A stretch of DNA of 64,000 nucleotides from Stratiolaelaps scimitus (lineage: Eukaryota; Arthropoda; Arachnida; Mesostigmata; Laelapidae): contig JABWDB010000001.1 in assembly GCA_019614645.1 (NCBI GenBank), positions 14,177,501 through 14,241,500 on the forward strand, in the 5' to 3' direction. Made by a program: the position numbers and the translations under genes. Position 1 is the stretch's first letter; each line of letters opens with the position of its first letter. The notes beneath the pieces were generated by a model, which was given only the letters and a program-made list of their open reading frames with translations, made no database searches and had not been told where the DNA came from. This document shows positions 48,700 through 60,680 of the stretch, one piece after another.

Positions 48700-49383
48700 T
48701 GGCCAACAGTTAACGGTCCATACAACAGTCGTAATACAGGTACAACAGGTGAAGTTGGAAGCCGCTTACTGATCGTCTCTGCCATAGCCATCTTTACTAT
48801 AGGTTTAGATCGTGTATTATAGGTTACGCCGATTCCGCTCGATTATACTGAGGCCTACCTGACTGACAGTGATGTGAAGGGGAAGGTACTTACACTTCAA
48901 GAAATGTTGGTTACTTCACAGTATAATCATCGAATTGGCCCTTGTACCCTTGCTGGCACCTTTGAACATATTGTATAATGACGCGCGTGAAGCGAGCGTA
49001 GTTATCTCGAGTGTTTTGTTTGGGCATACTCGACCGCGTAACGTAGACCAGGAGTGCCCCTCGACCGGCCCCAGAAGCCTTGTTTGGAGTCGACGAGGAA
49101 GGTTGCGATTACTCCGAAGATTGCCCGATGGACACTACATACTATACGCATATGTGGGATGGAGTCAACAGTAGAGAACAATGATTATACGATATACCAG
49201 CGAATAATATTAATGATCTAAAATAGTTAAACATAACAGAGCAAATATGACTCCCCAGTTCCCGTCTCCTAGTCGAATGACACGTATGTAAAATCACAAT
49301 AAATGCCACGCTTAGTAAAAATGTACAGGCACAATGAATGTGGTTGAATAGTGCAAGCTTCAGTTTGCGCAACATATCAACAC
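48700..49383. other. Spacer, nothing recognised
   Basis: Average to AT-rich sequence. A 79-codon frame (48935-49174, plus) without a motif is the only feature. Confidence 0.5.
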
Positions 49384-49431
49384 AAAAAAAAAAAAAACCA
49401 CCCCCCTTTTATTTTATTTTTATCTCTTTTA
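49384..49431 (+). repeat. A14 homopolymer, C-run and T-rich tract
   Basis: A14 (49384-49397) is followed by a short C run and T-rich sequence directly 5' of interspersed repeat copy B. The equivalent position next to copy A reads CAAAAACCCC, so this may be an expanded part of the same element. Confidence 0.6.
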
Positions 49432-49511
49432 TTTATTTTTATTTTATCGAGAACTAAAGCGTATTATATTGCAGTTCCGAAAATAAACCTGATTTTTGAA
49501 ACTTGAAACTA
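49432..49511 (+). repeat. Interspersed repeat, copy B
   Basis: Partner of the minus-strand segment 27511-27591, with a central stretch of about 23 identical bases around CAGTTCCGAAAATAAAC. It lies in inverted orientation relative to copy A, 22 kb away. The conserved AATAAA and the shared flanks argue for a transposed or retroposed element and against chance. Confidence 0.6.
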
Positions 49512-49517
49512 TATCGA

Positions 49518-49892
49518 CTAACTCGCCACTAATTGGACACCTATCAAATAATAGTGGTGGGGAGGAATACGCATAATGTAATTTACAACAAACCAGTCAG
49601 TCCTGGCGTCGTCAACGAAATATTCGCATGTATGTCTTATAGAAGACGTTATGTAATAAACTGAGAGATAGAGGCAAAAATATTTGAATTTGAAAACCAT
49701 GAAATTCTGTTCGTGAATGAAACTCGAGGAACGTCCTGTTTCTCTAGTTACCGTTAACTTTTGCCAGCGGACACGTTTCTTAGGTCTTTTGTTCAGTCTC
49801 TGAAACTGCACTCGCCGGTGTCTCGGCCCACAGAGGTTCTTCAGAGAAACGAACAATCTTGTGTCAAACTTCCTGAGTCTGTTAATGTATGC
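49518..49892 (-). CDS. Possible terminal coding exon, basic 124-residue frame
   Basis: On the minus strand an acceptor-like ACATCAACTTCTGCAG ends at 49893 and is followed by a 124-codon frame that closes with TAG at 49518. The first part is helix-like and basic (about residues 1-55; for example RLNKRPKKRVRWQK). The second part is hydrophobic and Tyr/Phe-rich (about residues 68-84). An internal GTAACT could be a donor near 49750. The sequence is only about 40% GC, where a frame this long is less common by chance. The stop lies seven bases from repeat copy B. No family is recognised and no upstream exon was found. Confidence 0.15.
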   Translation of the reverse strand, partial: AYINRLRKFDTRLFVSLKNLCGPRHRRVQFQRLNKRPKKRVRWQKLTVTRETGRSSSFIHEQNFMVFKFKYFCLYLSVYYITSSIRHTCEYFVDDARTDWFVVNYIMRIPPHHYYLIGVQLVAS

Positions 49893-51600
49893 CTGCAGAA
49901 GTTGATGTATTATACAAGATCATAACACCTGAGCCGGCCGACCAATACCAAGCGCACTCTAGACAGTACGAAGGCTGTTTTTGTTCGGGCCTCGGTCGTC
50001 AAGAAACGTGAAAAGCTCTAAGGCTTAGCCTTAACCAACTGCCTGCTGGACACACAAGGACTATATGCCCGCTCAGCCAGCAGCCGTCGATGCCCAACAG
50101 ATAACGCTACACAAGTGGCCACTAAATTGACTTCGTGTTATTATTATTAATACTATCGTTAGGACCAGCGTACAACAGAACCAGCATGACATTGCACCAC
50201 ACACAGAAAAAAAAAAGACTCTTATGAGGGTCCTTCGACGAAAGCGAAGCAAGTAACCACAAGACCCATTCGTTAGTAGTAGTCACAGGAAGAGTCTGAT
50301 CAACTTGCAGCAGAGGCTTGACAACACATGTTTATCCGCCGATGTCTCTATTGCAATTAATATCCCGCCGTTACCGCGGGATTAACGTGGAGTTCTAAGT
50401 TAAACCCAGAGCATAACAGTTGCATCATTCTCATGACACGGACCAGAGAGATGTTCAATAGAGTTTTGAGATCTTAAACTCTGCTTGGGAAAGTTTTCTG
50501 GTTGAGAAGTTAGACGGAGGCTTCATCCTCAGACATGACAATATTCGAATGATTTCCCAACCGGCCAAGATTGAAATGGCCTACTCTGAAACTATAAGAA
50601 GTCTGTTCGAATCGGGGTCAAACGAATGAGGCCACTCACGATATGACATCTCATTTGTGAAGTATTCAACGCCCTAACTTCAACGCGTAACTTTTGACAA
50701 AGGAGCTGTGTATCGGTGGTAACCAATCGTAGCGAAGAAATTGTTCTTGTAGCTATATGCCGAATAAGATATTCAATTATATAAATAGAAAGTTTTTATC
50801 GCAACACACATAATAGGTTTTTGAGAGTGTTTGTTCTTGTTGTAAAATGTAGTGAATAGCTACTGAGCACATTAGTAACTTCCGTAACCCTTTTCCATTA
50901 TATACTACACAAGTGCATTCGGCCAAGGGCACTTTGTTCGCAAAAATTCTCTTCAACCGAAACATTGCATCGGGCGAAATGCAGCCCATTTCGTGTGGAC
51001 GCTCTGTGGGAACTCCACACCTGTATTAATATATACAAAACAGATTCGACTTTTATGAAATTGTTAGAATACTTCCTCGTAGTTCGAACGTTACTCGCTT
51101 GCCTATTCATATAATTCCGTACCGTTCCCGGATCCGGCTACTGTACTCGTAATTCAGCTCTTTCAGATATGATATTATCTATTCTCAGTTGACGATGGTA
51201 GTGCAGGGAGACGCCATCTCCCGCGTCGACGAGTCCTTCATGCGTCTTGTCTTCCTGGCAATAGTCGAGTGCATGAACCACGTGGTCAAGTCAGTTAGCG
51301 AAAAGATGCGCCAGAGTGATAGCTGTAATGACGATTCATCTGGACGGTGGCAGAGTTAATAGCGTGAATAACTGGATAGGTATAACTACACGTGTAAACA
51401 TATAGACGTGAATAAGTGTATCATCTATCCATATATCATATGCATGATATACACATTGCCATGTATATTGTCCAGATTGATATAATGTGCATGAATAGAT
51501 ATCTCGACTAGAGATGAAGCGGCGCCAATCACAGTACGGAAATTGACCCCACCAGCAGATTTTTTTTCGCACAAACCCGCGAGGTCCACACGACACAGAG
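49893..51600. other. Spacer, nothing recognised
   Basis: Mixed composition. The open frames at 50777-51110 and 51336-51683 (minus) have no motif or splice support. Confidence 0.5.
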
Positions 51601-52360
51601 ACCCTACGTCGTTCCCGAAGATGGGTAGCAATCAGACGGGCCGGGTGGTCTCCTCTCTGCTCGAGGCGACCGACTGACGGCATGTTACTGCACGAGTTAC
51701 TACGCGCGCTGGTCCTCTACTCGCGGCCAAGACTGCGTACCGAGAAGCCCACTTCGCTGTCGCACGAAGAATGAACATTGAGGGCTGCTGCTGGCTCCTC
51801 GTATTGGCGTAGCTGCTACTGGGGTAGTCGGGCAAGGGGTAAAGGGTGTATGTGTGTGTGTGTGGGGGTGGTGGCATGGCGGGACGCTTGGGGTTAGAAG
51901 CGTCCCCACGGGTTGTCGTCGGCCGGCCGGAGCGCATTACAGTGCCATTGCGGCAGCAGAATAGCGGGGAACAGGATGTGGTTGGGACCACTCTGGCACT
52001 TCCTGATTCTTTGGGCTCCTCGGAGCGAACGCGAACGTAGTCTCGCTCTCGACACTTATACTGCCTCCGATGTGTGCGGGAGCAGCTTCCATCGAATTGG
52101 AGCAACGAACGAAAGAGCCAGTTCGCTCGCTAGCTAGCCAGCTAGCTAGCTATAGAGCTAGAGGAGCTGAGAAGGACACGGGGTGAGGGGGCCCAGCGAG
52201 AGCAGCGGAGCACGTTGGTGTAGCACTGAAAGCGAGGCAGAAGAGGACGACGATGACAAGGAAATACAGGAGACGCGAAGAGAAACTCGAATAGATAGAT
52301 AGTAGTTGTCGAATGTCCGAAGAAAATAGGAACAGAACTATATGTCAATGTGCCTCACAG
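51600..52360. other. GC-rich block with (GCTA)n patch
   Basis: Open frames overlap on both strands (for example 51632-52105, minus, 157 codons, Pro/His/Thr-rich and read from repeats). A (GCTA)n patch lies at 52128-52153. No gene is called. Confidence 0.45.
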
Positions 52361-52379
52361 ATATATATATATATATATG
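52361..52379. repeat. AT microsatellite
   Basis: (AT)n run of about 19 bases. Confidence 0.85.
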
Positions 52380-53380
52380 TACACGAGTATGGTTATACAG
52401 CGCGTCAACCACAGCACATCTCGTACGGAGTACCCAAATGTAGGACGTCACATATGGGACACGAACGAACATGAATATGAAAACATATCGATTTTCCGCT
52501 AATTTGTAAGAGCTATTACTGCCGTCGTGTTCGAATTGTGGCAGGGCAGACAAGTATTTACATTAGCGATATGTATACTCGTTGGAAGTATTACAGATTC
52601 GACAGCATTATTGTCCACTTGCTCTGCGCGAACGAATAACGGAACGTACTCATTTCTGCATTGAGGCCGAAGAGTTTTGATAGTGACGTGCTCTGCAACT
52701 CCCTTCCAACACTGTAACCTCGCTTAGTATTGTTATCGCTTATGTGGTCTTCTGCTTGTCCGGGCACCGGAGAAATTGTGTTACCAATAGAAGCTCAAGC
52801 CTTTGGGCTCTAATGTTTTTCTATCCATAATGTCAAGGCAAGCGAACATTCAATAACCGGAAGGCTGCTTGCGTCTCTCATGCATTTTCGGTCATATCTT
52901 TTTGCATCCGCGTTTCATTCTGTAGCCTACGTATCGACCTCATCTTAATAACAGGTACATTGGCAATAAAAACTCAGTGGACTACTCTATTGTGTAAACA
53001 CTTGACACTTACATGGACGTGGCATCGGTGTTTTCCTGCGATATAATTTACGTGCCGACAAATCGAGTTCAGGAATCAATAGTTGTGTTCCAGAAGCGTC
53101 GATGGCGTCCGTATCTAGGATAGGAGTATCTAGGATATGTTTTCAGATAGGAATGGACTGCATGGCATTAGAGATGATTATTCTAATAATGATGTTCCTT
53201 CAGCATCAGCATGTTTTGCTGCGCCGACGCTATCCAGCAGCTGACGACATAAGGCTGCTATGTTGTCCGCCGTCTCTGACTAGATGTTCTCATACGATTG
53301 AGAGCATTCTAAAGCAACTAAACATCTACACATTCCATCCCCTCAATTCCGTAGAGGAACGAGCGAGTACATGAAGGTCA
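52380..53380. other. AT-rich spacer, nothing recognised
   Basis: One 90-codon plus-strand frame (53102-53374) has no motif. Confidence 0.5.
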
Positions 53381-54278
53381 GCCTGGTCTAGCCCAGCCTA
53401 GCTGACGCAGTGACCCGGCTCCAAGGGTCGGACTGCAAAGGCGGCCGAGAGCAACCGCGTGCAGCTCCTCTATGCTCCTTCTGTCTCTCTCTCTCTCTCT
53501 CGCTCTGTACCACCTGGAGAGGAAGCGGGCAAATCGAGAGTCGTCGGCGCCGTGGGCTTGCGAGTTGGTGCAGGCGCTCGTCAGTAAAGTCGAAGAGCAA
53601 TTGAGAGAGAGAGAGGTAGCTAGGGAGACAGTGAGAGCTACGAACTGAGTGAGAGAGAGAGCCCTAAGGACAGGTTCCCGTCGGACGAGGACGGTTTGAC
53701 CGGTCAGCGGACGTTCAGCAGCGAGTGGGAGGGTTAATCAAGGATTTGGCAATCTTTTCTTGCCGTCGGGTTAGCTTACTGCGTACCGTTCCATATAGCG
53801 TTCAGCCCAGCTCGGCCAATACCACACAGTCCTAAGGCAAACGAGGGCCTTCGAGGACTGCGCGAGCGCTGGATGACCGGCGGCTTTCGGGACTCCTGAG
53901 AGTTTGAGCTGCTAGAAGGGTATCGCATAGTGGAAGTAGTACATTGGCTGTGGTAGTCTGCAGCAGCGACGTATGTAGCCACAGCATCGTTGGAACGAAC
54001 GGCGGCGGACGACAACAGAACGACTGGAAGCAAAGGGCCGTTCGCTATTTCAGCTGCTGCTGTTGCTGCTGCGGAAATGGTGTGGTGGACATGTGGCGGT
54101 ATGGGAAAGCTGGTCACCGAGTCGGACTTTAGCCCGACGAGCACCGGCGGGAAATGATGGGCAAGAAATAATATCATTATTCAAGCTGGACAATACCTTA
54201 AGAGAGGGCCGGTCGTATGTCAGCCTGGCTGATCGTTGCTGTTCGGCTGCGCACTGCCGGTGCGGCTGGCTCCTATAA
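53380..54278. other. GC-rich block upstream of the 54426 frame
   Basis: CT microsatellite at 53484-53502, GA tracts at 53605-53660 and a CTG/TTG cluster near 54053-54072. It resembles the other promoter-like blocks and lies just upstream of the best Kozak-supported frame, which makes a promoter role attractive but unproven. Confidence 0.35.
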
Positions 54279-54425
54279 TGGCGCGGCGGGTCTAGCCGAC
54301 CTCCTCCGCCCCTGCCGCCGCCACCGCCGCCGCCGCCGTTTGTCTCACGAGAGTATCCTCTCATAGCCTCTTCTCTAGGAATCGCGAAAGGAGACAGGGG
54401 CAAGAGGATCTGGTGGGGGCTGGCC

Positions 54426-55115
54426 ATGGGGTCGGAGGGAGGGGGGGGGGATACAAGCGTGGACTCCACAGGACAAGACGACGAAAACGACTCCCTATTC
54501 GTCGTCTTCCCCCTGAGAAGCCTGGCTTCGTCCGACGTACTCGCCCGCCCTCTCCTCAGTAATCCCCCATACTACCCCATACGGCAGTGGACAATTTCGC
54601 TGAAGATAAATATCGTCCCCGCACGGACCACTCCATCGGCATGCCGAGACTTTGGCTGGCCGCGAGCTCCCCTCCAACCCCTCACGCTTTCTTACTCTCT
54701 ACTCAATTGCACTCGCACAGTGCACTGTACACGCAGTGTACTCTCACCCGCAGTGAACTATTCGCACCGAGCTGTCTGTTCTCTCAAACTGTCCTTGCAA
54801 ACTTCAGACGGGACGAACTGTCTGTACGACAGCGAGTTGCGCCTGCCGCTCGGTGGCCTCGCTACCCGGTGGTGCTACTCGACTCAGCGAAGTAGATTTG
54901 ACAGTATGTTGCATGGAGTAAAGGGAGGAACGAGCGCCGTCCGGGGCAGGCGTTACTGTCCTATAGCGGATAGCTGTGCTGGTTGGCTGTCAGAGTGGCT
55001 CGCTGGGCAGAACCCCCGTCGACTGAACTGTATGGGTCGTCTCGTTGCGCAAGGCGCTGGAAGGCGGTCAAGGATGGCCATTACAGGACGCGCAAATGCG
55101 CAATTTTGTCCCTAG
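54426..55115 (+). CDS. Hypothetical 229-residue ORF with optimal Kozak start
   Basis: The start context GGCCATGG is optimal and is the first ATG in a frame open from 54279 to the TAG at 55113-55115 (279 codons in all). The N-terminal 24 residues are Gly/Asp/Glu-rich and acidic, typical of a soluble N-terminus. The middle (about residues 90-170) holds several cysteines and Ser/Thr/Leu-rich stretches. The end is Arg/Gly-rich. There is no signal peptide or recognised domain. Upstream of the ATG the same frame encodes a Pro run from CCG repeats. Another plus frame (54587-54895) and a minus frame overlap, so the region is generally poor in stops. Length plus start context make it one of the two best coding candidates, still below even odds. 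Confidence 0.28.
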   Translation: MGSEGGGGDTSVDSTGQDDENDSLFVVFPLRSLASSDVLARPLLSNPPYYPIRQWTISLKINIVPARTTPSACRDFGWPRAPLQPLTLSYSLLNCTRTVHCTRSVLSPAVNYSHRAVCSLKLSLQTSDGTNCLYDSELRLPLGGLATRWCYSTQRSRFDSMLHGVKGGTSAVRGRRYCPIADSCAGWLSEWLAGQNPRRLNCMGRLVAQGAGRRSRMAITGRANAQFCP

Positions 55116-57780
55116 TGTTGCCTGGTACAGCCATTGCCCCCACTCGGTGGCAGCCGTCTGTTGTTGGCTCTCTGCTGAGCGCTCTTGTCGGTTCTGTGTG
55201 TTGGGTGTCGCTGGGAGTGTGAGATGCCAGGAGGGCTTGCAGGAGCGAGGTGGGACCAGACGGGACGGATTGCCGTCGGGGGAACGGGGACCCATATGCC
55301 AGTGGAGGCAACAAAGGCCTCTTCGTACTGCGACCCAGGGCCACAGCGACCGCCGGATGGACCGGCCGAGCGCCAGGGGCTATTCAACGCCACTAGCACT
55401 TCCAATGCGCAGTGTTCTGTGCAAACAGGTACGAGCCGGTGGTGCTTTCTAGCACTTGAACTTGCTAACCTTGTTGGCTATTTTCACGACGGCCGCGGTC
55501 ACGAACGAGGATCGGATGATCGGGTGCGATAGATGCCAACTATCCGCCGGGTTGACGAGTGGTCAAGCCGAATACAAGATTATGCCCTACAGTCGAGAGT
55601 TCGATTGCTATGTGAGATGCAATGAACATGAATGAATGGCGCGCTGGTCACCGTGAGCAACGAACGTTGACATCGACCGAGCGAACGAGCGGTGGTCGGT
55701 TGGTTGGTTGCTGGCGGTTGCGGCTGTGCCTGCTCGCAAAGGCGTCGCGTTCTCGTCGGCGCCTGCCACTGCCGCGGGTAAATGATGAAGTGGACAATGG
55801 ATAAATGGCTCGATTCTGCCACACTCGAAACCTTCCTCAGCTGGACGCCCTCCTCGCATCTTCGGCGGCTTGGCTCACTTCAATCGCGCGCCTCAATGGC
55901 GTTAGTCTGTGGTCCTTCAAAGGGCCGCTGCTGCTGCTGCTGCTGCCGCCGCTACTACTACTACCACCACCACCACCACCACCACCACCACCACTACTAC
56001 GCACTGCCACAACGTCCGGCGCAATACCCAGGCGGCCGGCTCCAGTCGCCTGCTCATCCGTTGTGTCGCCCGACCCCGTAGCGTTTACGCGAAGCATAGG
56101 TAGTCGTCTCTCGCAGTCTCTGTTGCGCTCTACTGGAAGCTGATCACAGAGAATAGCCTTCGAAAACCCGAGCCGAAGGCCTGGACTGTCCAGGCGAAGA
56201 CGGAGTCTAAAAAAAAGTGGACGTCACCCAGACTTGCGTCGTAATACTCTCTTTCTTCTTCCTTTCCTTCGACGACGACAGCTAGCTATAATAGCTAGAT
56301 AGCTAGCCAAGACGCCAATGCAAGCATCTTCATCCAACATCAGGGTGAAAGCAGCAGGCGTTGCGAGCGTGGCCGCGGCCGCCGCCGCCGCCTGCAAGAA
56401 ATTTCCCATTCTTCTTCAGCAAAAGTGTGAAAGCTCTCCTTCCCTGCCAGCCAGAGATTTGATCCGATACGCTCTCGGAGTGAGTATACGTTATACTCCG
56501 CTATATACTACGCAGGATCGACCTCCCTCCCGGATACCACTTCGCTGCACAGTATCACCATAGATCGGTCGAAGCAGCAATAGCAAGCAGCAGGTCAGTC
56601 TGACGTTAATATTTCTCGATGGCATGAAGAGATCTGATTGTGAGGGTGGTCGGAAGGCCGGCTGACAGCCACACTCAGGCCCGCTGGCGGAGTGCCTGAC
56701 TCCTCATTGTGCTGTTGCTGCTGCTGCTGCTGCTAGCCATGATAGGTTAAGCTGCTTTACAACCAATACGTACCTAGTGAGTACTGCTGCCTCGACGACT
56801 GTGCGTGCCTGCCTGTGCATGATGCCTGCTTTCCTGTCTGTCTGTGTGTGTGTGTGTTGCTGAAAGTCAGTATCCATCCATGATGGTTGTGAGAATAGCA
56901 AAAAGGAATTTCGGACAGGAGATCCCAAGTGGGCAACTCGGACAGCTGGGGCAAGCAGAGGCAGGAGTGGCTCGTGGGTGGGATCGCTGTACCGTGGGGC
57001 GGCCGCGTGGATGGCGTTGCGATGCGACTGGAAGTCAGTCGCCAGAAGAGCGGGAGATTGCGAGGCCTTCTTGCAAACGAAAGCGAACAAGCCAGTGAGC
57101 CAAGCAGCCAGCCAGAGAGCTGGCCACTTCAATTGGCCAAGGAAATGGGCAACTGTGCAGCACGCACGCACGCACGCAGGCTTCGGTTGTGAATGTGTGC
57201 GCGTCAGTATGTGGCTGGGAGTGCGCCGCCCGTGCCCTGTGGTGAGGGAGAATGTGTGCCCACGCTTCTTGGAGCACTGGTGTAGGCGGTAGAGGCGACT
57301 CGTGGCAGTGGTAACGTCGCGTCTTTTGAGCCATTGCCGAGGACGACGACAATATGCCCGGCAGGAGGTGGGATATCTGGTCGACTTGAAGAACGCGCAA
57401 AAAAGCGACGGCGGTGGCGGCGGCGGCCGCTGGCGGTTAAAATGAAATTCAATTGAAGACTATCGCACCTCCTTCTTGCCTTGAGTTGCTCCGGCCGTCT
57501 TCTCCTCTACCAGCTCTGCCGCCGCATTCGCCTCGCGAAAATAGAATCCGTATGTATGAACGAACGTTACCAAGCGTCGATGGCAGCGACGAAGCGGCCC
57601 CACGAAGCAGCAGTCACCTATACCCCCCTCCCCCCCTCCCCAGCGAACAACGGAGCTGCCGAGGAACTGAACCCTCATATCCAGAAGAAGAAGGAAAAAC
57701 GGGCCCCTCGACGGTTGGGATATACAGTGTAGGGTATGCTGCGATTATGATGCTGCTGACGCAACGTAATGCATGAAAGG
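55116..57780. other. GC-rich block with many overlapping open frames
   Basis: At least fifteen frames of 60-155 codons overlap across both strands, most rich in residues encoded by local repeats. It contains the CTG/CCA repeat, a CTG/TGC run (56709-56733), a GT run (56843-56857) and a (GCTA)n-like palindromic patch (56280-56307). No recognised motif. Confidence 0.4.
55927..56000 (+). repeat. Compound CTG-CCG-CTA-CCA trinucleotide repeat
   Basis: CTG units are followed by CCG, CTA/ACT and about ten CCA units. It reads as Thr, Pro or His runs in the plus frames and Gly or Ser runs on minus. Confidence 0.9.
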
Positions 57781-57801
57781 TGACCTTGGCAGTATTTTAG
57801 A

Positions 57802-57892
57802 CGAGAGGTGACAATACTTGCATCAGTACATCTACATCGATGTGATTCTATAATCGAAAATCTATGGTGCACAGGTCACCTCTCGACCTGTG
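57802..57892. repeat. Competing inverted repeats
   Basis: CGAGAGGTGAC (57802-57812) is an exact reverse complement of GTCACCTCTCG (57875-57885). The latter overlaps a second hairpin, CACAGGTC/GACCTGTG (57870-57877 with 57885-57892). The two stems are mutually exclusive. It could be a chance palindrome or a relic of an inverted repeat. Confidence 0.6.
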
Positions 57893-58353
57893 TATAATAT
57901 AAAGTGTTTGCGTATAACAGATGATACATCTATTATAATACCAATTTGGGTGGTTCGTAATATATGCGCGTGGTGGGCCAGAATATTTAGTATGTTCTGG
58001 TAATGGGGCTCAAACTGGTCCCAGGGCATGGGTATCAGCAATTGCTTACGTACACACCTGTGCATAAATGCTATTGGGGCCTTTTGCAGCTGGCTGACAC
58101 GCCGCGCCGACGATAAACATTACAGATCGGCTATTCCGATAGTAAAATAGATGACTATGTTTCTAAGAAGCATAATATAGAAATTATTTTCAGTGTCCAA
58201 ATCGAAAGCACGCAACGGAAATCTTCAATATAGCCATCTGACGTCTACTCGTCAGGTTGTCGAAAAATGCAGAGGAGATGCTGACTGTGCAAAGGCGCGA
58301 ATTGCTTGACGCCACCTCCAAACGGAATTTTCTGCTTCGACTGAGATCGGCTC

Positions 58354-58380
58354 ATCAGGCCCCGGCCTTCGCGGCCTGAT
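58354..58380. repeat. 8-bp GC-rich hairpin
   Basis: ATCAGGCC and GGCCTGAT flank an 11-base loop in otherwise AT-rich sequence. Confidence 0.6.
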
Positions 58381-58989
58381 ACGGCCCCGGGTTGCCTGCC
58401 AGCGATATTAAATTTTATGTGTTTGAAGCGCTATCAGCCAGAAGTGTCGATGTTAGCGAGGCACCGATGTTTTCCTACAAAAGAAGATAAATAAAAGCCA
58501 CTTAATAACCAGTTATGCTGCCATGCAATTACAACGGCACGATGTTATTATGCCTGATGACATAGATACGTTAAAGCGAGTGCACAGATGTTGGCGTAGT
58601 GTTTGGAGAGATCTTTGAATTGGGCAAGATCGACTCGTCAGAATTTTACCGATGACCGCTATACCTGTCAAAATAACCTGTAGGTGTAATCAAGATTGAC
58701 TATGATTATAAACAGCACCGCATTTACCACGCTAGTCGTATTGTTTTGAATAAAGTATATGATGTTGTATTAGTGCTCATGTGATTGAAATCATGTGAGG
58801 CCGTTCTGCAAATGCAAAATAGAGGTTTCAGATGGGTCAACATAGTTGTTTATGTTGTGCACAGTAGAACAGTGCAGTGGTCAATATATCTTATGCTGGC
58901 CGTATACGGCCACGTATCAACTACGTCTACAGGCCAGTGCATGGGTTTCCCATCCTCGCGCTGTTTTGCCGTCATCCCTGATTTAGGCA

Positions 58990-59780
58990 GTAGCCATGGT
59001 GCAGCTTAAGTGGAGGTAAGGCAGTTGGGGCATGACGTCATCGTTGGCCCGCAGTTCGACCTCTGCTCTTGTTCTCTCCGCTCAGACGTTCACCCGATTG
59101 TCGCTGTCTTGTTGAGCCCGTGATAAAGGCTTGTCGCTCAGCCGCCGTAGCAGTCTCACGGGTTCCACACCCCATAGACAGTGCTGCTGTAGCTGCCGCT
59201 GTTGGAGCAGCAGCAGCAGCAGCAGCCACCGCCATCACCACCACTGGGCTGGCCAAAGAGGCCGGGAGCTGGTTAGCTGACGGCCTAGCAGGCGTGCTTG
59301 ATAAGCACTATCAGGCCATTCCTCCAGGAGCAAGGGATGACCCTCCCCCCTATTGCCTGCCCAAATATTTGCCGGAGTGGCCCTGCTCGATCATCCGTCC
59401 CTGACGGAATCTCACCCAGTCAGACACCCAGGCTGGCAGTCAACGAGCCAGCCAGCCATAGGAAGAGGGTTTGCATGGCTCCGACAACGCATGCGGTGGT
59501 TGGTGATCCAGGGTGAATCCTTCAGAGTTGGCAACTTGGTCAAAATCTCTCCACACCCTTCAAGGAACGAACGAAATGAAGGAGGACTCTACTTAAGGCA
59601 GTGAGCGAGTGCACACCCACGTGCACGCACGTGTAGGTACGCATAGTCGAGACGGAAGAGACATTGGCGCAGCCAAAATACGGCGCAGATCAGATCAAGA
59701 ACGTGAGCAGGTATAGCGGTGGCCGACAGACAACGGCCTCAAAGCTAGGACTCATATGCTGCTGAAAACTAGGAGACAAT
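58990..59780. other. GC-rich block with AGC run
   Basis: An AGC/GCA run lies at about 59203-59226. A 111-codon plus frame (59069-59404) is Ala-rich because of it and starts without an upstream ATG of good context. A donor-like GAG|GTAAGG lies at 59015. No gene is called. Confidence 0.4.
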
Positions 59781-60680
59781 CAATAAATCACCTGGTCACT
59801 CTATGAAATAAGGGTCTCCTAGCTCGATTCAGATACGGAGGCAAAAACGCACATTTCTATTGAGTAATTGTCAATCAGTTGCCGAATAATTTAAAATGCT
59901 CAATTGATAAACTCTTGTCGATTTCTTCGGGTAATCACTTATGATAAACAGTCGTAATGGCTTAAGTGTGCTCATTCAATCATTTATTCATTCAGTGAGG
60001 TGTATTGACGGAACGCACTTGTACAATGCGTAAACTTTCGTAAAAATAATTCTAGGAATGTATAACATATCTTAGAACGAGTACGTTTGTGTCTCCAGTT
60101 TCCTCGTGTATTAAAAAGCAATTAGAGCGTAAAACACAATATACATTCGTATTGTCAAATGTTTACAGCAAGTTTGTTTAAACATTGCGTGAGAACATCT
60201 CTATGCTCACCCTAGCTATGATATAACTCGAGGCATATCTCCAAAACTGCAATTTTAGAATGCCTACGTTCTCGTAAAAAAAAAATGAAATAAAGCTAAA
60301 GCTATAAACAGCATCATCGGCACAGGGACTGTAGTATATAAACATGAGAAATGTACACAACAGAGAGTGGATAAAACGAAGATATATATATATATATCTA
60401 ATGTTTGCAAGAAGAGTACTGTGAACGGCGCCAATATCAATAGGCATTCGTACAAACGAGCAGTAACAAGCACTTCAACTCTGCTCGACGTAACAACTGT
60501 CCCTGCAACGGCAGTTGTATTTTCGGCGTACTGACGGCCACAAGCAGATTCAGACGCACGTAGATTCACACGTTCACAAAGTAGCGTCCGAGCAAGAAGA
60601 AGAGGCCGCAGCAGCTCGTTACAACGTTGATACATTTGCTGCAACATAAACGCGAGCAAAGGGTAAGCCGGGACCAACGA
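59780..60680. other. AT-rich spacer
   Basis: AT microsatellite at 60382-60398. The minus frame 60264-60677 (137 codons) is hydrophobic at its end because of that repeat and is not called. Confidence 0.45.

Larger units (their letters stand above)
57780..58990. other. AT-rich spacer with hairpins
   Basis: No gene supported. It contains two inverted-repeat structures listed separately. Confidence 0.5.

Noticed and set aside
55782..56143. His-, Thr- and Pro-run frames that suggest transcription-factor low complexity
   Set aside because: All derive from the compound CTG/CCA repeat, with no DNA-binding motif nearby.
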